A stretch of DNA of 64,000 nucleotides from Plasmodium coatneyi. Taxonomy: Eukaryota; Apicomplexa; Aconoidasida; Haemosporida; Plasmodiidae. The translations under genes and the position numbers were made by a program. The DNA lies in assembly GCF_001680005.1 (NCBI RefSeq), contig NC_033559.1, positions 806,001 through 870,000 on the forward strand, written 5' to 3'. Under the pieces are notes generated by a model. The model ran no database searches. It was not told the origin of the DNA and was given only the letters and a program-made list of their open reading frames with translations. This document shows, piece after piece, positions 55,384 to 64,000 of this stretch; the stretch's first letter is position 1; every line of letters starts with the position of its first letter.

Positions 55384-56685
55384 TTACACGCGGAAGACCC
55401 GCTTGGCCAAGTGAAGCAAGGTGGACAGAATGCAAAAGCCCCCGAACTGGTGCACCAGGGCCAGGTGCACAGGCACGTGGTGCACAAGGGTGCTTATGCC
55501 GGTGAGCATTTGCGCGGTTGTGATGAAGGGCAACACGAAGAAGAGTCGTTTGGTTTTTTTGCTAAGTGCCATTTTCTGCGACCAAAAATATAAGAGGAAG
55601 CTATTCAAGACAATCAAGTAGCTAAGCATCCGATGATTAAATTGCACCAAAGCTGTGTTCTCAAACAACTGCTCATACTTTCTCTTCTTGCTAAGGTAAA
55701 AATTTCTCACATCATCCGGAATGAATTTGTCTAACATTTTGGGCCACGTGTTGTAGGCATACCCTGCGTCATTTCCAGCCACAAAGCCTCCATACATAAT
55801 ATTAGAAAGAACGAGAAAGGCAAAACAAAGTAGGCCCAACTTGGTCCCCCTGGTAAAGTTTCTCCGTTCATACGCTTCGTGCATTAATTGACTTCGTAGA
55901 AATTCTGGCCATTCGGCTATTTGACTCTTAGCAAACTGTTTCCTCAGTTTTCCCACCTCGATCAACGTCAGTCCGTTAAGAAAAAGATAGCTGTACGTTA
56001 CGGTGGCGCAGAAGAGGTGGAAGACTAACCTGTATGGAGACACCCTGGGGGTCTTATTCTCCGTCTGTGGAATTTCAAACCCACTTTTAACCATCCACCA
56101 ACCTACAAATCCTTGAAATGTTCCTAAGGCGAAGATGACACTCAACTTTTTAATCATACTTTTTTTTAAATAATTTTTATATAAAAAAAAACTAGCACCT
56201 CCGACAAAAAATAATCCTATAAAACGACCAAATGTTCTGTGTAGCCATTCATTAAAAAATATTTTTTTATAATCCTCCAAGGACAGGTTATAATGTACTT
56301 GTTTATATTCCGGTGTTAATTTATACTTTTCAAATTCTTGCAGCCATTCTTCTTCATTTTTTGGGTACTTTACGCCCTGAAATTTCCAGTGCGTTATTGA
56401 CAACCCACTTTCGGTCAAGCGGGTGTAACCTCCTATACTTATCATGCCTAGTATTAACAGGCTGCATGTGTTCAGCCACATTCCTACTTTAAATTCTTGG
56501 CCTTCCTTCACATAATTCATGTACCTATTCGCCTTCCTAATAACGAACGATTCTTCTGCTTTACTCAGTTTGTCGAATGTGCTGAAGAACCTTCTACTTT
56601 GGAATGTCCGATTCATGGCTGTCCTGTTGAGCCCGTTCCGTACATGGGCATAGTGCCCCAAAGAGACAACTCTGTGTAGGCACAT
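55384..56685 (-). CDS. COX15: COX15-type heme A synthase
   Basis: Mitochondrial inner-membrane enzyme that converts heme O to heme A for cytochrome c oxidase. 433 residues from ATG at 56685; single exon. The basic N-terminus (NRTAMNRTFQSRRFF) looks like a mitochondrial presequence. Seven or eight hydrophobic helices follow. Family motifs are clear: GGYTRLTESGLSITHWK after the first helix, and four conserved His in EWLHRTFGR, LVFHLFCA, FNHRMLSY and LALVHQFGG, the expected heme ligands. The segment QGFVGWWMVKSG is also characteristic. It ends tail to tail with RNase H2B, with 174 bases between. Confidence 0.95.
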   Translation of the reverse strand: MCLHRVVSLGHYAHVRNGLNRTAMNRTFQSRRFFSTFDKLSKAEESFVIRKANRYMNYVKEGQEFKVGMWLNTCSLLILGMISIGGYTRLTESGLSITHWKFQGVKYPKNEEEWLQEFEKYKLTPEYKQVHYNLSLEDYKKIFFNEWLHRTFGRFIGLFFVGGASFFLYKNYLKKSMIKKLSVIFALGTFQGFVGWWMVKSGFEIPQTENKTPRVSPYRLVFHLFCATVTYSYLFLNGLTLIEVGKLRKQFAKSQIAEWPEFLRSQLMHEAYERRNFTRGTKLGLLCFAFLVLSNIMYGGFVAGNDAGYAYNTWPKMLDKFIPDDVRNFYLSKKRKYEQLFENTALVQFNHRMLSYLIVLNSFLLYFWSQKMALSKKTKRLFFVLPFITTAQMLTGISTLVHHVPVHLALVHQFGGFCILSTLLHLAKRVFRV

Positions 56686-57990
56686 GTTGACAAGCAGCTG
56701 GACGGTGCAAAATGTGAGGTGTGCCTAACTGTAAATATGCTCACACAAAAAAAGAGGACACACAGGGGAGACAAAAAGGAGGAGAATATACCACGTGACA
56801 GAATTATACTTAGCCATGTCAAAAATTGGAAGAGAGACGTTCCAGGTAGAGGGGGAACCTCAGGGCACTCTTCACAGTACGGTAACAACAGATTGGAAAA
56901 ACATGTTAAACCCTCCACTCTTCAATAATTCGTATTCCACACATGGAAAGGTTAGGATTATTCTCGCAGATGCTATCCCCAATAATTAGGGTCATATTTA
57001 CAGCTCCGCAAAAGAGAAAAAATTGTTCATCCATCCATGTGGGACTTATTTTTCCATCGCCCCTTTTTGCACAGATGTATTATAAGCTTTGTTGATTCCA
57101 TTCGGAGGATATTTTGAAAAAAGAAAAATCCCCTCGTTCATTTCTACTTTTCTCTACATTTTTTTTTTTTTTTTTTTTTTTTGTGCGTAAAGGAGTACTC
57201 ACATGTAACCCTTAGATGCTTCAAAGGTAATGGATGATAAGCCCAACGCAGCAGCGATTCTTTACCCCATAGAGGTACAACGGCGTAAATTCCTTGTGGA
57301 TTCAAAAGTTGGTGCTTTTTCGCTGTTAACAGGCAAGGTGGAGCCAAACCACCTGTGCAGCAAAATAAATTTTGGTGTGCGTTACACATGCGTAGATAAC
57401 GAGGATGTGTCTTGTTCTTTTGGAATGGATGCCGCTAGAACATAGTGAATACCTTCTCAAAATGAGGCCAAAACGATCTCGTGTTGTCCACACATTTTTT
57501 TTTTTTTCTCATGCGAGTTTTATTAATAAAAAAAAAGGCGAAGGGATCATGTGGTAGCCTCCCTAGCAGTGGTTGTCGGCCCCCACACGTGTGGCGCTAA
57601 ACAGGCAACGCGTAGCAACAAGAGTAAGCCCCAATAGGGGGGCACAGAATGATGGATAAGGTTAGCACATGCCTACACATTAACGGTTAACCGTTCAGCA
57701 TGTACACAACAGTTCGGCAAACTCGTCATGTGCATTGTTGTTGGTGAGGGGGAGCACCTTGCGGACGCGAATCAGAAACAATTGGCAACCAAAGAGGAGC
57801 ACCCACAAAAAAGGATATAAAAAAAAAAAAAAAACGATTCTACAAAACAATTGGGGTAGGGGTGGAAGCAAAGAAGAAAGTGGCCATGTTGCGAAGTATA
57901 ATCACTGCGTGCTAAACAATGCACATAACAAAATGACATGCAGAAACAAATTAATATAAAGCAAAACAGAAGGTACTAACCCCACTTGCG
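56686..57990. other. Intergenic region upstream of COX15
   Basis: About 1.3 kb between two minus-strand genes. A T run lies at 57160-57182. The only item of note is a 71-codon plus-strand frame at 57230-57445 listed separately. Confidence 0.6.
57230..57445 (+). CDS. Small open reading frame, doubtful
   Basis: An ATG-initiated frame of 71 codons whose product (MDDKPNAAAILYPIEVQRR...) has a balanced, protein-like composition, unlike most chance frames nearby, which are Lys/Phe-rich. It lies in the leader region of COX15 on the opposite strand. No similarity is recognised and it may be chance. Confidence 0.2.
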   Translation: MDDKPNAAAILYPIEVQRRKFLVDSKVGAFSLLTGKVEPNHLCSKINFGVRYTCVDNEDVSCSFGMDAART

Positions 57991-59610
57991 TCAGCAGAAG
58001 GCGGTGCAGCTTTCCTCACTTGCAATTTTGAGATCAGTGGGGGCATTCCACTTGGACCCCTCCAACGTGTACCTACTATTTAACGATCTAACCTTAACTG
58101 TCTTTTCAGCCTGTAAAAAAGGAGGAAGGAAAAATGGTCGGATGAAATTGGGCAGAATTGGCCAGGATTGGCCAAAATTGGAGTCGCCTCAAAATGTGGC
58201 AATTTTGCCCATGCCATTTATTCCGCGAAAAACGGAATGTGTGTCCATTTGGGGGGACCCCTATTTTGCCGCACATTACCAAATTGTGGTGCCCAGGTAT
58301 GTGTCTCCTGTCAGGTTCACCTCCACCCGATTCTTCATTCTTCAAGGGAACGTTTTCTTCCTCTGAGTCGTTTTGCATTATATAGTCTCTCAAATGGTCC
58401 ATGTGAGCAGGAAATGAGACAAACTCGTAGAATGTTCCTTTCTGTTCATTTAAGGGGGTCTCCTTACGTTGCAAGGAAGCAATTTTACCTGCGAAAAAAA
58501 AAGGGGAAATAATTTGGGTTAAATTTTAAAAGGTATAAAAAGTGGGACATACTAGGGGGAAATTAAAAAAAGGTTGTCTGCCCTAATATTTTGGAAGAGA
58601 TATCAAAATAGAAAGGTATAATGTGTTCCACCTTTTAAGACATTCCTAGTGTGATTTAACGCCCTGTCTTTGTAGTTCAGTCGCAGGTTGTACATCGCGT
58701 TTGTCTTCAGGTAGGATCGATTTAGCTTGAGCAGGTCCATGGGGTAGCAATTGTATGTGCCCTGAAATGAAGCAGGAAAATATATTTTTCTTACTACGCA
58801 GAATGTGCAGCCATCGCCGCCGGGGATACATAAAATTGTCAATGAAAAAATGGTTTAGTCATATTTTAGTTGGACTCTTTCTCCTAAAATGTGCAACAAT
58901 TCGCATGTTAATTGTTATGGTGCTTTTCCAGGCAGAGGCGATTATCTTATTTTTTTCCTTAAATCGCACTCCTGCATGGTCAATTTGGCAGAGGCAAAAT
59001 AATTTAGTGCGAAGATGCACACGCTCCTCTGCATTATGGATGCTTAAGGAGGCAATCATTTACGTACATTTTCCAGCAAGACGTACACGTAATTTTCCCC
59101 TATAAATTTTAAAAATTTGCCCTTGCCTTCTGGTGCTACAATTTCACACATGTCATCCAGCACATCGGAAATGGGGTCATTCGTCCGTGCTACTCTGTTC
59201 TGCACTTTCTGTTTGCTGCCACATGATATGTAACTGCTTGGGTGCTTATCTATTTTCAGACTTTCCAGAGAGCTTTTACTCTTATAGAAGCATTTGGATT
59301 GCACTATGCTGTGACGGCTTCTACTGCTTCCATTGCTTCCTCCTTCGATTGACCCTTTTAAATGGTGCGAAGAACTCGTAGCACTTGATATTTTGGACTT
59401 CGAAGAAGCCGCGTAGTCATAGATCGCTCCAAATTTGTTCTCATTTCTGGCCGGGTGCTTGTTGAAAACTATCCCACGGTCCTCATCGCAGTATTTCATC
59501 ACTGCCGCGGCCATATCATTCTTGTTGCACAGTTTTAAATAGTTGACAAGGATGTCTTTTTTGCTTATGTTTTCCATGTTTGGAGCGTGGATTGGGGAAG
59601 TTGTGTGCAT
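57991..59610 (-). CDS. Unknown-function protein, four exons
   Basis: Minus-strand exons joined by GT-AG sites with matching phases: 59068-59610, 58632-58761, 58280-58488, 57991-58110. The start is ATG at 59610, or ATG at 59577 (MENISKKDILVNYLKLCNK), which looks more natural. The product is about 333 residues, or 322 from the second ATG. The first exon has a Ser-rich middle (SSKSKISSATSSSHH) and a globular-looking end, FLKFIGENYVYVLLEN; this continues smoothly into exon 2 GTYNCYPMDLLKLNRSY, which supports the splice. Exon 4 begins AEKTVKVRSLNSRY. A second possible donor, gtgagg in exon 4 near 58021, would allow further exons downstream. No domain, signal or membrane segment is recognised. Confidence 0.7.
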
Positions 59611-60343
59611 GGTGTGGAAGAGAAAAGCTGCCTATTTTGTGCAGAGGAAAAATTACACATTTTACACCTCCTTCAAATGTTACTGCCGTGCACACGCGGT
59701 AATACAAAAACGTTGTAAAGAAAAAAGAGCACACACGGATGAAAAGTAAGGGAACTCGCCAGTTGGTTAAAGAAACAGCCAATTTTAACATTCTACATGA
59801 AAAAAAAAAAAAAAAAACTTTGCAAAAAAAAAATACACAAAACACACAGAATGGCTAGATCTTTTCCATGTTTACCTGACCTGTTCATACAAAAGTGAAC
59901 TTTTTTTTTTTTCTCCTTTTTGCTTCACGTTTCCTTATTAAGCCGCATGATGTTGCAAAAAATGGAACTGGCCTCATGTGCATTTTTCCCTCGCACAGAG
60001 AAGTACAATAGCACGCATCCAAGCGGGGCGATGTAATACAGAATAAAAAAGAGAAAAAAGCTGAGACAATAATTTAAATTAATAATTCTTTAAAAATGGG
60101 CTTTGTTGTATAGTTAATTTAAAAAATACAGTTAATTTTCGCCAGGAAAATAAACTGTTAAAATGGGTGGGTGGGTTGTTCAATTGTGGCACTTAACAAT
60201 TTATATAATGCATAACATAGGCGTTGCATACCATGTAGGGAAAATGATATGAGATGTCAGTCTGTACACATATATATAAAAATAGTTAAGACGTGTTGTG
60301 CACACAATTTTATGTTAAAAATGTGGGGGGTGGGGGAACGAAA
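59611..60343. other. Intergenic region between unknown-function gene and MAM33
   Basis: About 730 bases between two minus-strand genes with poly-A/T runs near 59799 and 59900. Nothing else is recognised. Confidence 0.65.
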
Positions 60344-61108
60344 TTAAGATTCGATAAAATTCGAAATGTTCTGTAACCATGACATGTATTCCCTTTGCTC
60401 TTTGTCAATGCTACAGGAATCGATAAAATCACACAACTCGGAATCTACTCCTAAGTTCGCCAACCATTCATCGAGCGAAGTTTGTAAGGAGTCATCGAGG
60501 TCTTCAAATTCAGGTCCATTATAAGCAGACACGGAATTTTTTCCTTCTTCATTTTTATAATACTTAACATTTCCAATCATATATCTGAATTTCTCATCAT
60601 TCTGTAAGGTGGTACAATAAAATGTAATACCTCCTTGTTTGTTTGGCTTTTCAACGGTGACAGAAAAGTCAGTCATTTCTGCTTGCGCTTCATTTTCTCC
60701 TTCGGCTTGAAATGGGGACACAAGTTGAAAATCGATAATAATTTTCATTCCATCCACATTTTTGGTTAACACCATGTTGACATCCCCTTCTTGTTCCTCA
60801 AATTTCCATCCGGAGGTTTGCAAAAACTTCTTAATATTATCTGGTGCCTCATAATTCGACTTCTCATGTTGCACTTCTGCTTTTACAACTTCGGACAGCT
60901 TCTGCGCTTCACCTGAAGCAAATCTTTTTGCTCCAATGATAGAGCCGGAATTGGTTGCTTGGTACCTTTGTCCATATTTTCCAAGGTTTATTATGTTGGA
61001 AAACTTTCTCTTATTCAGGTTGGTTAACTCGTGCACAGAGCAGTTCAGGTGCTTTCCCAAGACTTTACCTTTACACAAATTTGCTGCGTTTCTTCTTAGG
61101 AAGTTCAT
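60344..61108 (-). CDS. Mitochondrial acidic protein MAM33 (p32/C1QBP family)
   Basis: Mitochondrial matrix protein of the p32 family, which forms doughnut-shaped trimers and supports mitochondrial translation and respiration. 254 residues from ATG at 61108; single exon. The first ~60 residues are basic and hydroxylated (MNFLRRNAANLCKGK), a matrix presequence. The mature part has the family pattern: an N-terminal helix (SEVVKAEVQHEK), seven or so beta strands rich in acidic loops (KIIIDFQLVSPF, TDFSVTVEKP, ITFYCTTLQ), and the C-terminal helices with GPEFEDLDDSLQTSLDEWLANLGV followed by CDFIDSCSIDKEQREYMSWLQN, which is the strongest signature. Length is normal for the family. Confidence 0.93.
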   Translation of the reverse strand: MNFLRRNAANLCKGKVLGKHLNCSVHELTNLNKRKFSNIINLGKYGQRYQATNSGSIIGAKRFASGEAQKLSEVVKAEVQHEKSNYEAPDNIKKFLQTSGWKFEEQEGDVNMVLTKNVDGMKIIIDFQLVSPFQAEGENEAQAEMTDFSVTVEKPNKQGGITFYCTTLQNDEKFRYMIGNVKYYKNEEGKNSVSAYNGPEFEDLDDSLQTSLDEWLANLGVDSELCDFIDSCSIDKEQREYMSWLQNISNFIES

Positions 61109-63487
61109 CTTTTCAAAAGTTGTGTTTAAAGTGGAAGGTGTGGGTATAACACAGTGTGGTGTGCCTTACTACGTATAAAAAGGCTGCTTATTCGCGTAAC
61201 CCGAACTATACTCACACAAAAGAGTTGCGTTCAGATGTTCACTCGGGGGAGGCACGTGTGAAGATTACGAGTAAGGTTCATTCACTAACGGTGATGCGGC
61301 AAAGGCTCTACAATTGCGTGCTACCTTTATTTTGGCTATATGTTTTTTCCTTTTTTATTTCAAAAACTGATGGGAGAAGCACTGTTTAGCGTTAAAACTG
61401 TAGCGTGGTAACTGTGTGGTTAGTTTTCTCAGTTGATTCGCACGTGAGGAAAGAATGTTGCCGAGGTGTTGAATTTGCGCGGAATGATAAATGTTAACCT
61501 ATGACATCATGCTTTCGTAAAATTTTCACATTTTTGCGATTTTAAAAAAGAATTAAAGCGACGAGGGGATTTACGCATACCAGTAATGTACATTTATTCG
61601 TGTACTTATGGGGGCATATATTTATATATGTACTTGTGCGTTGCGGCACATTCCCACTCACCTTTTTCCCGCATAAGCCAGTCTCGCCCCACAGAATACG
61701 TATCTGAGCCATGTACACTCAGCTTGCACCAAGAAAAAAAAAAAAAAAAAAAAAAAAAGCGACGGGATAAGTGACCATTAAGCGGAAAAATGGTTACGTG
61801 AAATTTTCGTTTCTTTCCAACTGACTACCATGTATGATGGTGTGAAAATGTACTGCTTCGTTTTATCCATTCATCTGATGTTCACCTATGTGTAAGGCCT
61901 TTTTGGCACGAAAATTATGCCCCTAACTGTGGGCCCCCATTTGGGGAGAGAACTGTATACCTGCGACCGATCGTATGTGGGTATGTTGCCATTTGTAGGG
62001 CACTGTTACGGGTGCGCCCCAGAAAAAAAGTGTTAAAAATGGGTGCATACATACGGTGATGGAAGCACAGCCTTTGCACATGGGCAGTACATTTCTCCGC
62101 CAATTTTATGAAGCGGTAAGTGTGGCGCTTAAAAAAGGGAGGATTACTTGAGTACATATGTGCTTGAGGGCGCCGCTTAAAACTGCAGTGGTACGAAGCG
62201 CATACGGTCATATATAGATCCCGACTTTATAACAAATGAAGGGCAATAAAAATAAAAAAACTCGCTTTACGCAAAGAGGATAAAGAAATAAAAAAGAAAA
62301 AATTCACATTTTTTTTTTTTTTTTATGTCGATTTTGCATACTGTACTTAAAATTAAAACCCTTTTTAAGCGAATTAAAAAATTTGTTTTTAACTGATGCG
62401 ACAGAGGAGGTTTGATACCTTTGCAAATTTACAGTTGAGTGAAATGAACGCATATCTATGTGGGAATACTTAAAGTGGTCCCCACTGAGAAGGCGATAAA
62501 GTTATGTAGCCAAGCTGGGCGTTTTAAATGCGCCCCAAGATGGTACAATTATTTGTGTAAAGAACACGGTGACAACAGAGTCAGGTGTACGCCACTGTGC
62601 CATTTGCGCGATTTGCCCTATTTTATACAGCAATTCACTTGCCAATTGTGGTGGCACACTGTTTGCATTTCCTGCGCAATAACAGCAGTTGATTTAGTGG
62701 CATAGAAGAGATTCTGTTTTGGGGGAGGGGCTCTTTGCAGCGTATGCACACCGCGCAGAGCGCACATATGGGTGGATATATATATGCCTACATATGTGTA
62801 TATGCCTATGTATGTATGCTCGTACCAACGCCTAGGGGTGCCTACGTATAGGAAACTGTGAACCCCGCCCCTTGTTAAGAACCATGCGCCATACTTACAG
62901 AATAGATAAGGTTACATATAGGTGCATCTATACCAGAAGAAGGTACACGGAATGACACGTTCGTGAAACTACACGCAAGTTGCCTATACTGGAGTGAGCA
63001 GTTTTAAGAAAAAAAAGGGTGACTTGATTTTATGGCTAAAGTTCCGACAAACGACCTTACCCTTTTCTTTTTTAAACCTTTGTAAATTTCGTTGCAAGAG
63101 CGTCCTTCGCTGTACCAACGTGTAAAACATTTCCGGTTAGGGTTTTAATGTATAAACTCCCCACGTAGAAGGAACATATTTCTGAAGAGGCAGAACTGAT
63201 GCGCAAGCGAAGAAAAGTATTCAAATTCAATTGTTGGATGATCTTACAACGTATAAAATTAAACACACTACAACGCCCTCCTGTAGGAATGTAAATAAAT
63301 GCAGACCTTTTGCACACATAACGGAAGTCCCTTCATTTATATTTTTTTCTTTCCGCCTTTTGAGGAGTGAGCATTCGATCACCATCGCACAATCGTACAA
63401 ATTATAGGAGCAACTTCCCTGCACAGAAAAAAAAGGGGCATATGTTTCATTTTTTTTTTTCCCCTTTTGAGTGATATGTTTTAAAAA
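61109..63487. other. Divergent intergenic region between MAM33 and TIM17
   Basis: About 2.4 kb that should hold both promoters; the two genes, both for mitochondrial proteins, are transcribed away from each other. A-runs lie at 61733 and T-runs at 62309. A run of atatat/tatgtg-type alternation lies at 62770-62820. No further gene is recognised. Confidence 0.65.
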
Positions 63488-63976
63488 ATGTTACAAGAAA
63501 GAGACTTAGCGAGGGAGCCATGCCCTGACAGAATCATAGAAGATATGGGTGGCGCATTCGGCATGGGTTGCATAGGAGGGTACATATGGCATTTTTTAAA
63601 GGGCGCAAGAAATAGCCCCCAGGGGGATGTGTTAAGTGGCGCTTTGTACAGCGGCCGTATGAGGGCCCCCATTTTGGGAGGTAATTTTGCCGTGTGGGGA
63701 GGCACATTTAGTTGCTTCGATTGTACGTTTCAATATATACGGAAAAAGGAAGACCACTGGAATGCCATAGGTAGTGGTTTTTTCACGGGTGGTGTTTTAG
63801 CCATGAGGGGTGGTTGGAGATCTGCTTCGAGGAATGCTATCGTCGGTGGAGTTTTGCTAGCCATTATAGAAGTCGTTTCGCTTGTATTGACCCGTAAGAC
63901 AACACCGACCCCTAGACAGCAATTTCAGCAACAGATGGAGTTAGAAAAAAAAATGGCGTCCAAAAATAGCAAATAA
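63488..63976 (+). CDS. TIM17: Mitochondrial import inner membrane translocase subunit TIM17
   Basis: Core subunit of the TIM23 presequence translocase. ATG at 63488; 162 residues; single exon. It has the four-helix Tim17/22/23 layout with glycine-zipper helices: EDMGGAFGMGCIGGYIWHFLKGARNSP, then RAPILGGNFAVWGGTFSCFDC, then RKKEDHWNAIGSGFFTGGVLAMRGG, then a last helix IVGGVLLAIIEVVSLVL. A Cys at position 12 (REPCPDR) and one in the FSCFDC segment match the Cys pair that forms a disulfide in yeast Tim17. The C-terminal tail is Gln/Lys-rich. Length is typical. Confidence 0.96.
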   Translation: MLQERDLAREPCPDRIIEDMGGAFGMGCIGGYIWHFLKGARNSPQGDVLSGALYSGRMRAPILGGNFAVWGGTFSCFDCTFQYIRKKEDHWNAIGSGFFTGGVLAMRGGWRSASRNAIVGGVLLAIIEVVSLVLTRKTTPTPRQQFQQQMELEKKMASKNSK

Positions 63977-64000
63977 AAACCGCGTATGTTTATGTGAACG

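Noticed and set aside
57144..57389. Minus-strand frame as a further exon of the unknown four-exon gene
   Set aside because: It could be reached from the extra gtgagg donor near 58021, but no acceptor with matching phase and protein-like continuation was convincing.

Overview
The window is a piece of a nuclear chromosome from a malaria parasite (Plasmodium). The evidence is long intron-poor genes with low-complexity inserts, short GT-AG introns of about 100 to 300 bases, very long poly-T/poly-A tracts between genes, and gene content matching apicomplexan orthologues. The moderate base composition of the coding regions (far less AT-rich than P. falciparum) points to the vivax/knowlesi/cynomolgi clade. 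From memory, the order TIM17, MAM33, glutamate synthase, clathrin light chain, ataxin-2-like, glucose-6-phosphate isomerase matches a block of P. falciparum chromosome 14; I could not check this.

Layout, left to right. (1) 1-5643 (+): 3' part of a large acidic protein of unknown function, cut by the window edge. (2) 5649-10726 (-): a Slo/BK-like cation-channel protein with an RCK-type region and a non-standard pore sequence; it meets gene 1 tail to tail with 5 bases between stop codons. (3) 12236-14083 (-): glucose-6-phosphate isomerase. (4) 16260-17192 (+): CBP3/UQCC1-like complex III assembly factor. (5) 17552-19015 (-): Era-type GTPase. (6) 22338-26340 (+): nine-exon ataxin-2-like protein. 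(7) 29605-34701 (+): large coiled-coil protein with a possible N-terminal C2-like domain. (8) 35116-35832 (-): clathrin light chain. (9) 37428-38003 (+): EMC4. (10) 40790-49834 (+): single-chain glutamate synthase. (11) 50579 to at least 51892 (-): multi-exon protein of unknown function, perhaps reaching 53420. (12) 54163-55209 (+): RNase H2 subunit B. (13) 55384-56685 (-): COX15 heme A synthase. (14) 57991-59610 (-): four-exon protein of unknown function. (15) 60344-61108 (-): MAM33/p32. (16) 63488-63976 (+): TIM17.

The genes are mostly housekeeping. Five bear on mitochondrial biogenesis (CBP3-like, Era, COX15, MAM33, TIM17); others serve glycolysis, ammonia assimilation, RNA metabolism, membrane traffic and genome maintenance. 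I see no mobile element, CRISPR array, rRNA or convincing tRNA. The item most worth following up is the channel-like gene: its filter position reads Ala-Met-Gly-Arg-Gly instead of Thr-Val-Gly-Tyr-Gly, and its 3' end needs two introns plus either a third intron or a homopolymer correction to be read through.
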